Shown piece by piece: positions 9,027-16,912 of a stretch of 19,270 nt of DNA. Made by a program: the position numbers and the translations under genes. Position 1 is the first letter of the stretch; each line of letters starts with the position of its first letter. Source of the stretch: CAYXDO01 sp964463485 (GTDB taxonomy: Bacteria > Myxococcota > Kuafuiibacteriia > Kuafuiibacteriales > Kuafuiibacteriaceae); assembly GCA_964463485.1 (NCBI GenBank), contig CAYXDO010000194.1:1-19270 (forward strand), read 5' to 3'. The notes below the pieces were generated by a model. It did not search any database. It was not told where the DNA came from and was given only the letters and a program-made list of their open reading frames with translations.

Positions 9027-9053
9027 GATGCCTGCGGTCCCGGGCAGGGCATC
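9027..9053. repeat. REP-like imperfect palindrome overlapping the zinc-finger gene stop
   Basis: GATGCCTGC (9027-9035) pairs with GCAGGGCATC (9044-9053), leaving one bulged base and an 8-nt loop. The right arm reaches into the TGA stop of the zinc-finger gene (9054-9052). On the minus strand the run continues into GGACCGCAGGCATCTTG and TCTGCC, a word I remember as a widely dispersed REP-like element in Acidobacteria, Verrucomicrobia and Planctomycetes genomes (its translation contains TAGILSA/TAGILPA). It may equally serve as a hairpin at the 3' end of the zinc-finger transcript; no clear T-run follows. Confidence 0.45.
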
Positions 9054-9588
9054 ACTCTGCGGCGAGCGCTTCTTCGATTTCGGCGACATCCTCCGCGGAG
9101 AGTCCGCGTGAGTGGGCCTTGACGTCGTCGAGGAGGTCGGGGTCCCCGACGAACATCGAAGCACAGCTGAGGTGCAAAAAGCCCGCAGACTTCGTGACGA
9201 AGGATCCCGTGTCGACCTCGCGCTCGACGGCGATTCGAAGGTCACCCTTGGCGATCGACTCCTCGCACGACATACACTTCGAGCGCCCGGTGGAGGCCCG
9301 CTCGGCGAAGGGAACCTTCGGCTTCTGCTTACTCAGCGCCTCCTTGGCGGAGGCGAGCAGGGCTTCCTTGTCGGGCACGTCTCCGTCGTAGGTAGACAAG
9401 GCCGATTCGAGGGCCTCGGGTCGCTTCGCCGCGCCGCACGCCAGATGGTGCCAGACGTGGGTCGGAGCGCCGTCGGCAAAGGCGTTCGGCACTTCTTCTC
9501 CGAGTCGAAGCTCGCCTTTGGTGATGGGCTTCTTGCAGGTTCGGCAGGATGCGCGGCCTGTCTTGGCCGGTTCGATGACGTGCGGCAC
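9052..9588 (-). CDS. Tandem PARP-type zinc-finger protein (no catalytic domain)
   Basis: A small protein of 178 aa with two complete PARP-type zinc fingers. Finger 1 is C15-x2-C18-x29-H48-x2-C51 (CRTCKKPITKGELRLGEE then HVWHHLACG). Finger 2 is C105-x2-C108-x30-H139-x2-C142 (CMSCEESIAKGDLRI then FLHLSC). Both fit the Cx2C-x28-30-Hx2C pattern and the 'CxxCxxxIxKGxLR' signature of zf-PARP. In eukaryotic PARP1 and DNA ligase III such fingers bind nicks and DNA ends. There is no ADP-ribosyltransferase, ligase or other catalytic domain; the fingers are joined by a helical linker and followed by an acidic tail. I chose GTG at 9588 ((V)PHVIEPAKTGRASC) because I recall bacterial homologues starting this way; a TTG at 9624 is possible. 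No strong ribosome-binding site is visible for either. It lies 78 bp downstream of the PaiB-like gene. I infer DNA-break binding; partners are unknown. Confidence 0.8.
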   Translation of the reverse strand: MPHVIEPAKTGRASCRTCKKPITKGELRLGEEVPNAFADGAPTHVWHHLACGAAKRPEALESALSTYDGDVPDKEALLASAKEALSKQKPKVPFAERASTGRSKCMSCEESIAKGDLRIAVEREVDTGSFVTKSAGFLHLSCASMFVGDPDLLDDVKAHSRGLSAEDVAEIEEALAAE

Positions 9589-9666
9589 GAAGGCACTCAG
9601 ACCAAGGTTTGGAACGAGTGTCAATACCGGGATGAGTACGAGTGCGAAGGCGAGCCCGGTGAGCCT

Positions 9667-10290
9667 TCAACCGGCTCGGTTCTCCAGGTTTCGTCTCATC
9701 CCCTCGGCGAGCTCGCGCCCTGCGTCAGTCCCGCCTTGCTCGAAGGCCGCGGCGACCCTCCGTTGATCTTCGAGTGAGCGGTTCTGAGAGAGCTTGTGCT
9801 TGCCTTCCCACTTCTCGATCGAGAGCCCCATGCCGACGATCGAACTCATGAGTCCGGCGCGAAGCTCTTCGGAGATCCAACTCGGACGCCAACCCTCCGG
9901 CCCTTCATGCCGTCGAGTGAGCTCGTCGAGGATTTCGGCCAAGCGCGCGGGGCTCGCTGGCCCGGTCGTGCGGCCTCGGACATGGGCCACCGAGTAATTC
10001 CAAGTTGGCACTTGTTCGTTCGGAGCTCGATACCAGCGCGGCGACACGTAGGCGTGCGGTCCCTGAAACACCGCGGCGACGGGCGAACCGAGCGGAAGGT
10101 CCGCGATCGCGTTGGCACGGGCGACGTGGAACCAAAGGTGAGTCTTCGTCTCGTCCACGTAACAAGGCACGTGCGTGATCTCCGGCCAGCCGTCAGGCGA
10201 AGGAGCGATGAGCGTCGCGAACGGATACCGCTCGACGAAAGCAAGAATGGAGGCGAGATCGCCGTCCCGGAAAAGTCGGGGCGAGTACAT
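9667..10290 (-). CDS. paiB: FMN-binding negative transcriptional regulator, PaiB family
   Basis: A protein of 207 aa, the usual length for PaiB. It begins MYSPRLFRDGD, as family members do, and carries the split-barrel flavin-binding-fold motifs ATLIAPSPDGWPEITHVPCYVD (in two halves, residues 25-46), FQGPHAYVSPRWY (75-87) and VPTWNYSVAHVRG (94-106), plus the C-terminal GLSIEKWEGKHKLSQN segment. The ATG at 10290 is preferred over an in-frame TTG at 10344, which would add a non-homologous leader. In Bacillus subtilis PaiB is linked to control of sporulation and protease genes with PaiA; here there is no paiA neighbour and the target is unknown. It is divergent from the lipoprotein gene. The reading frame after its TGA stays open into the zinc-finger gene. 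Confidence 0.9.
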   Translation of the reverse strand: MYSPRLFRDGDLASILAFVERYPFATLIAPSPDGWPEITHVPCYVDETKTHLWFHVARANAIADLPLGSPVAAVFQGPHAYVSPRWYRAPNEQVPTWNYSVAHVRGRTTGPASPARLAEILDELTRRHEGPEGWRPSWISEELRAGLMSSIVGMGLSIEKWEGKHKLSQNRSLEDQRRVAAAFEQGGTDAGRELAEGMRRNLENRAG

Positions 10291-10568
10291 GCGGGAACCG
10301 TGCACAGAGGGAGTCGGGCTGGCAATTGCTGCGAGCGAAGCCAACCTGCCGGTTCATCGGCGCAGGCTCGCCGCGCTCGCCGCGGTTCACTCCGACCGGA
10401 TGACGACAAATTCGCAGGCAAGTCACGCCGGAGTGCTGCCTTCAACCACCCGCCTTCCGATTGGGACGTCGAGCTAGAGATCGTTTTCACTAGGACAGAC
10501 ACGCACATCTCCCACAAGATCCTACCGAAACCGTGCCCGTAGGCCTCGGTTTGAGGTATCCTCGGCCC
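10291..10568. promoter_or_regulatory. Divergent intergenic region with candidate leaderless promoter
   Basis: This 278-bp gap separates divergent genes and must hold promoters for both directions. On the plus side a -10-like TATCCT (10557-10562) lies six bases before the GTG of the lipoprotein gene, with a GTGCCC-type -35 candidate (10533-10538) 18 bp upstream, so the message could start at or near the GTG. The -10 lies within the small inverted repeat GAGG-TAT-CCTC (10553-10563). A second inverted repeat, AAACCG (10528-10533) and CGGTTT (10547-10552), flanks the spacer. These are weak signals read by eye. Confidence 0.3.
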
Positions 10569-12311
10569 GTGGGACGCCGAAGCGCGCTCGTTCCTCTCCT
10601 CTTCGCCCTGCCCGTGGGTGCGTGTAGCGACGAGCCCGATGTGCTCATGATCGCTCGGTGCGGCCTCGACGCCGAGTGTGGCCCGGGCGAGATCTGCGAC
10701 TTCGACGGTGCATGTGTGCCGAAGGATGCGGTCTCTTGTTCGTCGGTCCCGGGCGGCGAGGCGATCTTGCAGCCGGGCCCGGTGTTGGTGGAGTTTGGCC
10801 AAGTCGGGCCGGCGACTTCGTTCGAGACGCTCACGCTCCGCAACATCGGAAACTGTACGCTCACGCTGTTCGAAGCGGGCTTCGAGCTCGAGGAGGAGTC
10901 TCCGTTCGTGTGCGCCGCGTGTACGCCGAACCACTTCCCGATCGAGCTCTTCCCACTGCGGGACACGGAGCTCGAGCTCTCGTTCACGCCGCCGACAGGC
11001 GCCGTCGGGGAGTTTCGTGACAAGCTGAAGATCCTCTCAGACGACGAAGAGTACAGCGAGATCCCGGTGACGGTCCGGGCCCGTTACGACGGCGTGCCGG
11101 ACGGACGGGTGATTCCGGCGGAGCTCGAGTTTGGCTACGTGCCCGTGGGTCGAACGGTCCAAAAGACGATTCAGATCTCGAATCACGGCGATGGCACTGC
11201 GCCGCTCGTCATCAAGGGGATCGAAATCGTCCCGACCGGCACCACTTCGTTCTCGTACGCGCCGGAGCACACGGAAGACGTGTCGCTGGTCCCTGTCCGG
11301 CTCGACAACGAAGCGATCCACTCGATCACCGTGAAGTACCATCCGCGGGAGATTGGGCGACATGGCGCGGAGCTTCTCGTTCGAACGAACATGCCGAGAA
11401 ATGGCGTGCTGCATGTACCGCTCGCCGGAACCTCGGAGACTCCACCCAAGATCACGGTGTCGCCGGAGCAGATCGATTTCGGCCCGGTCCCGCTTGGTCA
11501 ATCGGTGGCGCAAATCGTGACCATCAACAATGAAGGCGGCTCGCCGCTCGACGTGACTTATCGGTTCGGCGGGAGCGCGTTCACGACCGACTTTTCAGCG
11601 TTGCCGGCGATCGTGCCCTCCGTGGAGCCGGGTGAGTACACGGAAATTCAGGTTCTCGTGACCGCTACGGCGCCAGGGAGCATCGGTGGCCTCTTGATTC
11701 TCGAGTCGAACGATCCGAATCGCCCATCGATCACGATTCCGATTTCGGCCACGGGCCAGGACGTGGTGGGTCAACAGGTCGTCAAGATCGACATGACCTG
11801 GGAGAACGGCGATGACTCCGCTTTCGACGACGATCTGCGGGACATTCAGATGACTTTGGAAAATCCGTTCGGGCTGATTTGTAACCGACAGACGCCGAAC
11901 CCGACCAACTGGGGTGCGTTCGGAACGCCATCCTACGTCGCGTTTGGCGTCGTGGGCGAGCCTCAACGAATCGTGTTGCCCGACGCCCAACAGGACGGAA
12001 CGTATCGGGTGTTGCTCACGTACAACGAAGATTGCTCATTCATCCCGTCGGGGTTGCTGGCCTCGATTCTGGGCATCTCCGTGGACATTCTGATCAACGC
12101 TTTGCTGGGCGGCTCGATCGGCGTGGGCGGGGATGACGTGAGCAACGCGATAGACGACGTGTGCTTCGACCACGACGGTTCGAGCGCGACGGTGACCGTG
12201 TACTTGAACGGGACCACGGTGGCCGAGAAGTCGATGCGTTTGAACAACAAGGGTGACACGGTCTACGCGCTCGACCTGATTCGTTCGGGTGGCGTCTTCA
12301 CGGTGCGATGA
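10569..12311 (+). CDS. Lipoprotein with HYDIN/ASPM-type Ig-like repeats (choice-of-anchor D)
   Basis: A predicted secreted lipoprotein of 580 aa. The GTG at 10569 gives a type II signal peptide: GRR, a hydrophobic core (SALVPLLFALPVG) and lipobox VGA-C19. The upstream GTG at 10533 would add 12 residues ahead of the signal and is less likely. A Cys-rich module follows (about 31-57, CGLDAECGPGEICDFDG). Three HYDIN/ASPM-SPD2-like beta-sandwich repeats begin near residues 66, 180 and 293, each with the xxFGxVxxGxxxxxxxxxxNxG signature (VEFGQVGPAT; LEFGYVPVGRT; IDFGPVPLGQS, then LESNDPNRP). Residues about 398-580 form a distinct Asp/Asn-rich domain (KIDMTWENGDDSAFDDDLRD) resembling the metal- or glycan-binding C-terminal domains of myxobacterial surface proteins; I do not assign it. 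The gene is coupled to the next by an ATGA overlap. Likely role: cell-surface structure or adhesion. Confidence 0.87.
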   Translation: MGRRSALVPLLFALPVGACSDEPDVLMIARCGLDAECGPGEICDFDGACVPKDAVSCSSVPGGEAILQPGPVLVEFGQVGPATSFETLTLRNIGNCTLTLFEAGFELEEESPFVCAACTPNHFPIELFPLRDTELELSFTPPTGAVGEFRDKLKILSDDEEYSEIPVTVRARYDGVPDGRVIPAELEFGYVPVGRTVQKTIQISNHGDGTAPLVIKGIEIVPTGTTSFSYAPEHTEDVSLVPVRLDNEAIHSITVKYHPREIGRHGAELLVRTNMPRNGVLHVPLAGTSETPPKITVSPEQIDFGPVPLGQSVAQIVTINNEGGSPLDVTYRFGGSAFTTDFSALPAIVPSVEPGEYTEIQVLVTATAPGSIGGLLILESNDPNRPSITIPISATGQDVVGQQVVKIDMTWENGDDSAFDDDLRDIQMTLENPFGLICNRQTPNPTNWGAFGTPSYVAFGVVGEPQRIVLPDAQQDGTYRVLLTYNEDCSFIPSGLLASILGISVDILINALLGGSIGVGGDDVSNAIDDVCFDHDGSSATVTVYLNGTTVAEKSMRLNNKGDTVYALDLIRSGGVFTVR

Positions 12312-14284
12312 TGGGTCGATGGATGAGTCTTGGGGTCGCCTTGACGGCGCTGACGTGTGGCTCCGAGCCTTCGAAGGTGTTGGAGCCTCCGAAGCCCGGG
12401 TTGGCGGCGAATCCGCGTTGGCTGACTTTTCGGTGTGTGGAACCAGGCTGCGACGAGTCGCTGACCGCGGCGGTGAGGGTCGTCGGAGACCGAGACATCG
12501 CCATCAAGCGAGTCGTGATGTCGGACGACGAGCGAACGGACTTCACGTTCGAGGTTTCCAAGGAACCTCCGTTCGTGCTCAAGGCTCGCGAAGAGTTCAC
12601 GGTGGACGTTCGATTTCAGCCGAACGGGGACCCGAGGCTCGGCGACGTCAAGCTCTTGGTGACTTTCACCGACGCCTCGGCGTCCGAGTCGGCGACGGAT
12701 CGAATTCAGGCCGGTGAGCTCGAGATCCCGCTCGTTCGAAGGCTCGTTGGGGAGCCCGCGATGGAGGTGACTCCGGAGCTCCTGATCTTCGGGGCGGTCT
12801 CGACGACCACCTCCGCGCGTCTACCTCTCTCGGTGCGGAATTCGGGGTTTGGCAACGTCGGCCTGGTGCTCGTGGAAGCGATTGCCAGCGAGGAGGAGCT
12901 GACGGTGACGGACCTGCCCGACGACGCGCTGCTCCCCGGGGAGAGTCATGACTTGTCGGTCGTCTATGCGCCGATCGACGAACGTTTCACGGACGCGACA
13001 GTCACCGTTCGCTCGGCGGACCCAGAGGCGGCGCCGGCGATCGTTCGGGTGCGCGGCACTTCGATCCCCTACCCTTCCCTCGCTGCGCGGCCCGAGGCCG
13101 GGGTGGACTTTGGAGAGATCGCGGTGGGGGCGACGGCGAGCGGGCCGGTCGAGTTGGTCAATCAGGGCGCAGGTAGGCTGGAGATCAGCGCGATCGAGCT
13201 CACCAACGACCTCGGCGGCGCGCTCACGCTCATGCTCCCGAGAATTCGAACCGACACGACCGCTCCGAACGCCATCGCCGTGCTCGACCCACTCGAGAAT
13301 TACGAGCTCACCGTGGAGCTCGACGCTCAGATGCGAGGAGCCATCGACTCTCGGCTCCGAGTGACCTCGAACGCGGCCACCGGCAACGTGTTCGAGCTCC
13401 CCATCGTCGGGCTGATCACTCAGCCGGTGATCGAAGTGAGTCCGCCTTCGGCGGACTTCGGCGCAGTACCGCGCGGGTGGGTGCAGAGTAAGGCTCTGGA
13501 GATTCAGAACGCGGGCTATGGGGAGCTCGTCGTGCAAAACGTGAGCTTCGTATTGGGTAGCAGCGACCTCTTCAATTTCAAGACGGTGCCGCAAGTTCCC
13601 ATTCGGCTGAGCCACGGTGAGCGCACCGGCTTCGAGGTCGAATTCAGATCCGAGACGGAAGCTAGCTTCAACGCCACCTTGGGCATCGAGAGTAACGACC
13701 CGAACACGCCTTTCATGGAAGTGACACTCCACGCGGCGGGCGCGTCGTGTGATGCGGGGTGTCCGATCGCAAATGGGACGCCTTCCTGCGCGGGTGGCGT
13801 CTGCAGCGTTGGTGAGTGCAACCTCGGCTTTTACGACGCCGACGGACAGGCGAGCACGGGTTGTGAGTGCGCCGAGGTCGGAAACGATCCTGGCGCGTTC
13901 TGCAACGAGAGCATCTTCGTCGGCGCCCTGAGCGACGAGGGAGACCGCGCGCAGTTCACCGGAGTGGCCCCGACCAGCGAAGACATCGACCTGATCCGGT
14001 TCTTCGGCCGAGACGACTCACAATTGTTCAGCGACGACTACGACGTCGAAATCACACTCCAGAGCTCCGATCCTGGGATCCGCATGTGTATTTACCGCCA
14101 CGGCACGGGAGACCACGACAACAACTGTTACTTCGACGGCGAGACTTGCCCCGGAAACCGCGCCTTCCACGAAGACGGCAGTACCGGCCCAGACGACAGC
14201 ACCGACTACGTCATCAAAGTCTTCAGGGACCCAGGCAGCCCCGGCTCGTGCACGACCTACACCGTCTTCATGAAGAACGGGTGA
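12308..14284 (+). CDS. HYDIN-repeat surface lipoprotein with Cys-rich linker and PPC-like C-terminus
   Basis: A protein of 658 aa. The ATG overlaps the stop of the previous gene (ATGA), implying translational coupling. The N-terminus (MMGRWMSLGVALTALTC) is a short lipoprotein-like signal, but the residues before C17 (A-L-T) are a poor lipobox, so lipidation is uncertain. Ig-like HYDIN repeats begin near residues 35, 150, 256 and 372 (LLIFGAVSTTTSARLPLSV; VDFGEIAVGATASGPVELV; ADFGAVPRGWVQSKALEIQ; IESNDPNTPF). Residues about 478-520 are a Cys-rich segment (CDAGCPIANGTPSCAGGVC) typical of myxobacterial surface proteins. Residues about 520-658 resemble a pre-peptidase C-terminal (PPC) beta-sandwich (DIDLIRFFGRDD, DSTDYVIKVFRDPG, SCTTYTVFM). 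It is a probable paralogue of the preceding lipoprotein, and the two probably act together at the cell surface. Confidence 0.88.
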   Translation: MMGRWMSLGVALTALTCGSEPSKVLEPPKPGLAANPRWLTFRCVEPGCDESLTAAVRVVGDRDIAIKRVVMSDDERTDFTFEVSKEPPFVLKAREEFTVDVRFQPNGDPRLGDVKLLVTFTDASASESATDRIQAGELEIPLVRRLVGEPAMEVTPELLIFGAVSTTTSARLPLSVRNSGFGNVGLVLVEAIASEEELTVTDLPDDALLPGESHDLSVVYAPIDERFTDATVTVRSADPEAAPAIVRVRGTSIPYPSLAARPEAGVDFGEIAVGATASGPVELVNQGAGRLEISAIELTNDLGGALTLMLPRIRTDTTAPNAIAVLDPLENYELTVELDAQMRGAIDSRLRVTSNAATGNVFELPIVGLITQPVIEVSPPSADFGAVPRGWVQSKALEIQNAGYGELVVQNVSFVLGSSDLFNFKTVPQVPIRLSHGERTGFEVEFRSETEASFNATLGIESNDPNTPFMEVTLHAAGASCDAGCPIANGTPSCAGGVCSVGECNLGFYDADGQASTGCECAEVGNDPGAFCNESIFVGALSDEGDRAQFTGVAPTSEDIDLIRFFGRDDSQLFSDDYDVEITLQSSDPGIRMCIYRHGTGDHDNNCYFDGETCPGNRAFHEDGSTGPDDSTDYVIKVFRDPGSPGSCTTYTVFMKNG

Positions 14285-14318
14285 GTTGTACACACGATAA
14301 CTCCGAGGCCCTCGAGAA

Positions 14319-15458
14319 GTGCGGCTGTTTCGAAAGAGCGCTCGGGGGCGGGTGCCTCGGCTCGAGCTCATATTGTCGAGCGGCGTGGCCATCGGCGGGC
14401 TCGAGCGACTAGTCTATCATTTGGCGCGTCGCTTGGACCCGACCCGTTTGGTCGCGTCGGTGCGGCTGGTGGGCGCTCGCGGAACCTTCGCGGAATGGGT
14501 TCTGGCAGAGCTCCCTGATCGCGCGGTTTGGTACGACCGATCTCTGGTCGAGTTGGCCAGGCTGCGAAGTGATTTGCGCAGGGAGCTCCCTTCGGTCGTC
14601 CACGCGTCCGGCCTGTTCGCTCGCGGCCTGACTTTGGCGGCGGTGCCTCACGCGCCCGCGGTCGACACCGTGGCCAACCCAGATCTCGAGCACGGTACGG
14701 TTCGGAGGTATGCGTACCGCGGAATCGGCAAGCTCGCGGCGGCCTACTGGGCGGACTCGAGAGCTCGGGCGGACGTCGGGATCGAAAGACTCGGCATCCC
14801 GCGAGATCGGATCCGCGTGATCTATCCAGGCGTGGACGAGGTCACGATCGGCGCGGAGGCGCAGCGTGCCTTTCTAGAGCGGCATGGGTTGCGCGCGACG
14901 GACAAGATCGTCGCGGTCGTCGGCAATCTTCGGGTCCTCAAGGGTCACGACCGCCTCGTGGAGATCGCCCAGGAGGTGACGAAGCGGGACCCGAGCGTCG
15001 TCTTCGTGCTCGCTGGCGCCGACCTGAGTCGCGGGGAGATTCCGCGGCTGCTCGAAGGCAGCTCCGCCCGGAGGAACATCCGCCTGACCGGGTTCGTCGA
15101 CGATCCCTTGCCGCTCATGGCCGCGAGCGCCGTGGTCCTTCAGCCCTCGCGGAGCGAAGGCGTTCCTCGAGTCACCTTGGAGGCCATGTCGGTGGGCGCG
15201 GCGATCTTGTCGACCGCCGTGGGCGGGATTCCGGAGGTACTCACCCACGAAGAGACCGGAGTCTTGGTCCCCGCAAACTCGGTGGGCCAACTCACTCGGT
15301 CCCTGATCGAGCTGTTGGAGGCTCCTGCGCGAAGGGCCGAGCTCGGCGCACGGGCTCGGGAGCGAGTGCGAGCTCGGTTCGGGCTGGACCGAATGGTTCG
15401 GGAGTTCGAGGAGCTGTATCTTGGCGCAGCTGCGCGAACCGTGGACTCTAGGCAGTAG
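14319..15458 (+). CDS. Glycosyltransferase family 4 (GT-B fold)
   Basis: A protein of 379 aa transferring a sugar from an unidentified nucleotide-sugar donor. The N-terminal domain starts with a GGLERLVYHLARRL motif (about 27-40), as in GT4 acceptor domains. The C-terminal domain (about 165-365) carries VVGNLRVLKGHDRLVEIA, NIRLTGFVDD and the EGVPRVTLE motif (E280-x7-E288), the GT4 donor-site signature, then GGIPEVLTHEETGVLVP. No transmembrane segment is seen, so it is cytosolic or peripheral. The start is GTG at 14319; GTG at 14352 with a nearer purine-rich GGGGGCGG is an alternative that loses 11 basic residues. It lies 34 bp after the second HYDIN lipoprotein gene without an obvious terminator, so it may be co-transcribed and act on surface glycans; the acceptor cannot be named. 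Confidence 0.9.
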   Translation: MRLFRKSARGRVPRLELILSSGVAIGGLERLVYHLARRLDPTRLVASVRLVGARGTFAEWVLAELPDRAVWYDRSLVELARLRSDLRRELPSVVHASGLFARGLTLAAVPHAPAVDTVANPDLEHGTVRRYAYRGIGKLAAAYWADSRARADVGIERLGIPRDRIRVIYPGVDEVTIGAEAQRAFLERHGLRATDKIVAVVGNLRVLKGHDRLVEIAQEVTKRDPSVVFVLAGADLSRGEIPRLLEGSSARRNIRLTGFVDDPLPLMAASAVVLQPSRSEGVPRVTLEAMSVGAAILSTAVGGIPEVLTHEETGVLVPANSVGQLTRSLIELLEAPARRAELGARARERVRARFGLDRMVREFEELYLGAAARTVDSRQ

Positions 15459-15789
15459 GTCGGAGACCGAAGTTGCGAGTGCCTCCCGGGGCAGAGACGC
15501 CGTATGTTCGCAGCGGGTCCGAGGTGCTCTCACCGCCCAATGGGGCGCTTCGTGTTCCTCGATATGGCCCCGAGCGGCTGCAACCTGGGGAACCACGTCC
15601 GAGGACTCGGCCAACCACCCTTGCACCCTGCTTCGTGGCGTCCCAGCACACGCCGAAACACCCCGTCGCCCTGTCACGTCACGTGCCGGGACCTGCCGAA
15701 ACACCCCGTCGCCCTGTCGCGTGCCGTTCCCTGACCTGGTGCCTGCCGCTTCATGGCGTGACGAGGATGTGAGGGGACGTCGGCGTTAC
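15459..15789. other. Convergent intergenic region, no gene recognised
   Basis: These 331 bp lie between the end of the glycosyltransferase gene and the end of the minus-strand TPR-like gene. Open frames here are short and Arg/Pro-rich on both strands and show no family resemblance. The only structure seen is the direct repeat at 15652-15718. No intrinsic terminator with a T-run was found for either gene. Confidence 0.6.
15652..15718. repeat. Perfect 24-bp direct repeat, 43-bp period
   Basis: The 24-bp word beginning GCCGAAACACCCCG and ending GCCCTGTC occurs exactly at 15652-15675 and 15695-15718. The 19-bp spacer includes the near-palindrome CACGTCACGTG (15675-15685), and a related GTGCC also follows the second copy. 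There are only two copies, so this is not a CRISPR array. It could be a dispersed intergenic repeat of this genome, a recombination scar or a regulator-binding pair. Confidence 0.8.
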
Positions 15790-16912
15790 TCACAAGGCGT
15801 CGATTACGCGCAGGCCAGGACGTGCCCACTCGCCGGTGACGAGATCGCCGCGTGTCAGACTGCTCAGCTTGCGTACATACACGTGCGCCGCGTGCAACCC
15901 TCCCGACTTGCCCGCCGCCGGGACCTCGAGCAGCGCCGCGTCGGGAGGACCGAGGTCGTCCCGCAGCGTCGGACTCTCCACCGCGTCCGCGCGAAGCCTC
16001 AGTCGAAGCTGTGGCACGAGGTAGAGCGGGTGCGCCTTCACTTTCAACCCTCGCGTGTACGTGTCCTTGATCGTGCGCTGGAGCTCGATGCCGAAACGGT
16101 CGCGCCGATCCAACCCTCCAAACCAGCAGCCGTAGTCACCGACCGCCGCGAGGCTTTTGCTCGCGCGGGCCAGCTCGGACTGGCCAACCTCGATTCGCAG
16201 CGCGAGCTCGAGAAGGCGTTCCGGAGCGACGGGACGCTTGGGACGGCTGGATTTCGGCGTGGCAAAGTGATCGGTAAGCCGATGCAGCGCGTCGAGTGCA
16301 GCACTCTCGTCTGCGGTATTCGTCGGTGCTCGCATCGCGCTCCAGACCATCGGCCACGAGAAGCACCGCTTGCCCTTCGGATGCAAATAGCGACGGTTCC
16401 GCGAGAGTGTGTCGCGCATACTCTCGGGCCTTGTCGAAACTCTCACGCTGCTCGAGCGGTTGTGACGTCATGCGGCTGATTTTGCGCCAAGTCACCCCGA
16501 GCTGATGCAGAGTCAGGCGGCGAGGCTTTCCTTTCTGACGGTCTGGGTCGCTCTCCGCGGCCTCGAGTAACTCGACTGCGCGGCGCAGCTTCGACGCGAC
16601 CTCTCCGTGGTGATGCCCGCCAAGACACGTCGCGAGGTTGTACTGAATCTGCCCGAGGACTCCACCAAAGCTACCATGTTTGCCGGCGAAGGGACCCAGG
16701 GTCCTGAGTGCCTCCTCGAGCAAGCGGACGCCTTCGTCAGCCGCCTGAATCGAGCCCTTCTTGTTGAGAGTTACGCCGAGCTGCATCAGAGCCATCGCGC
16801 GTGACATGGCGCAGCCAGGTTCGGTTGCGTATTTGGTGCGGAGCTCGTTCACGGTCGCCAGTCTACCCTGGCCTCGTGGCAGCGCCGGAGGTTTCCCAAA
16901 AATCAGAGGCAT
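15790..16912 (-). pseudogene. TPR-like protein gene interrupted by a frameshift
   Basis: Two overlapping frames read as halves of one protein of about 373 aa. The 5' half runs from the ATG at 16912 (MPLIFGKPPALPRGQ), although GTG at 16852 is possible. It holds helical TPR-like repeats (AMALMQLGVTLNKKGSIQAA, IQYNLATCLGG, LHQLGVTWRKISRM) as far as VADGLERDASTDE. That frame then turns Arg/Ser-rich and stops at 16136. A different frame takes over at about 16306-16335 (TADESAALDALHRLTDHF) and continues with plausible sequence (LLELALRIEVGQSELARASK, GLHAAHVYVRKLSSL) to the stop at 15790. One extra base (or two missing) explains the shift; no slippery heptamer is visible. It may be a decayed gene or a sequencing indel. 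It lies on the same strand as the HipA-type pair. The C-terminal domain is not recognised. Confidence 0.62.

Noticed and set aside
8010..9588. Macrodomain or ADP-ribosyltransferase partner for the PARP-type zinc fingers
   Set aside because: None of the neighbouring proteins shows macrodomain or ART motifs, so no ADP-ribose signalling claim is made.
10291..10344. N-terminal extension of the PaiB-like protein from a TTG
   Set aside because: PaiB proteins begin at the MYxPxxF motif, which coincides with the ATG at 10290.
12821..13732. Minus-strand ORF of 303 codons inside the second HYDIN lipoprotein gene
   Set aside because: It is antisense to a gene with clear Ig-like repeats; it is His/Arg-rich with no recognisable domain.
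15652..15718. Possible CRISPR array
   Set aside because: There are only two repeat copies, a 19-bp spacer and no cas genes.
15421..16479. Plus-strand ORF of 352 codons after the glycosyltransferase
   Set aside because: It is Arg-rich without motifs, overlaps the end of the glycosyltransferase gene and runs antisense to the TPR-like frames.
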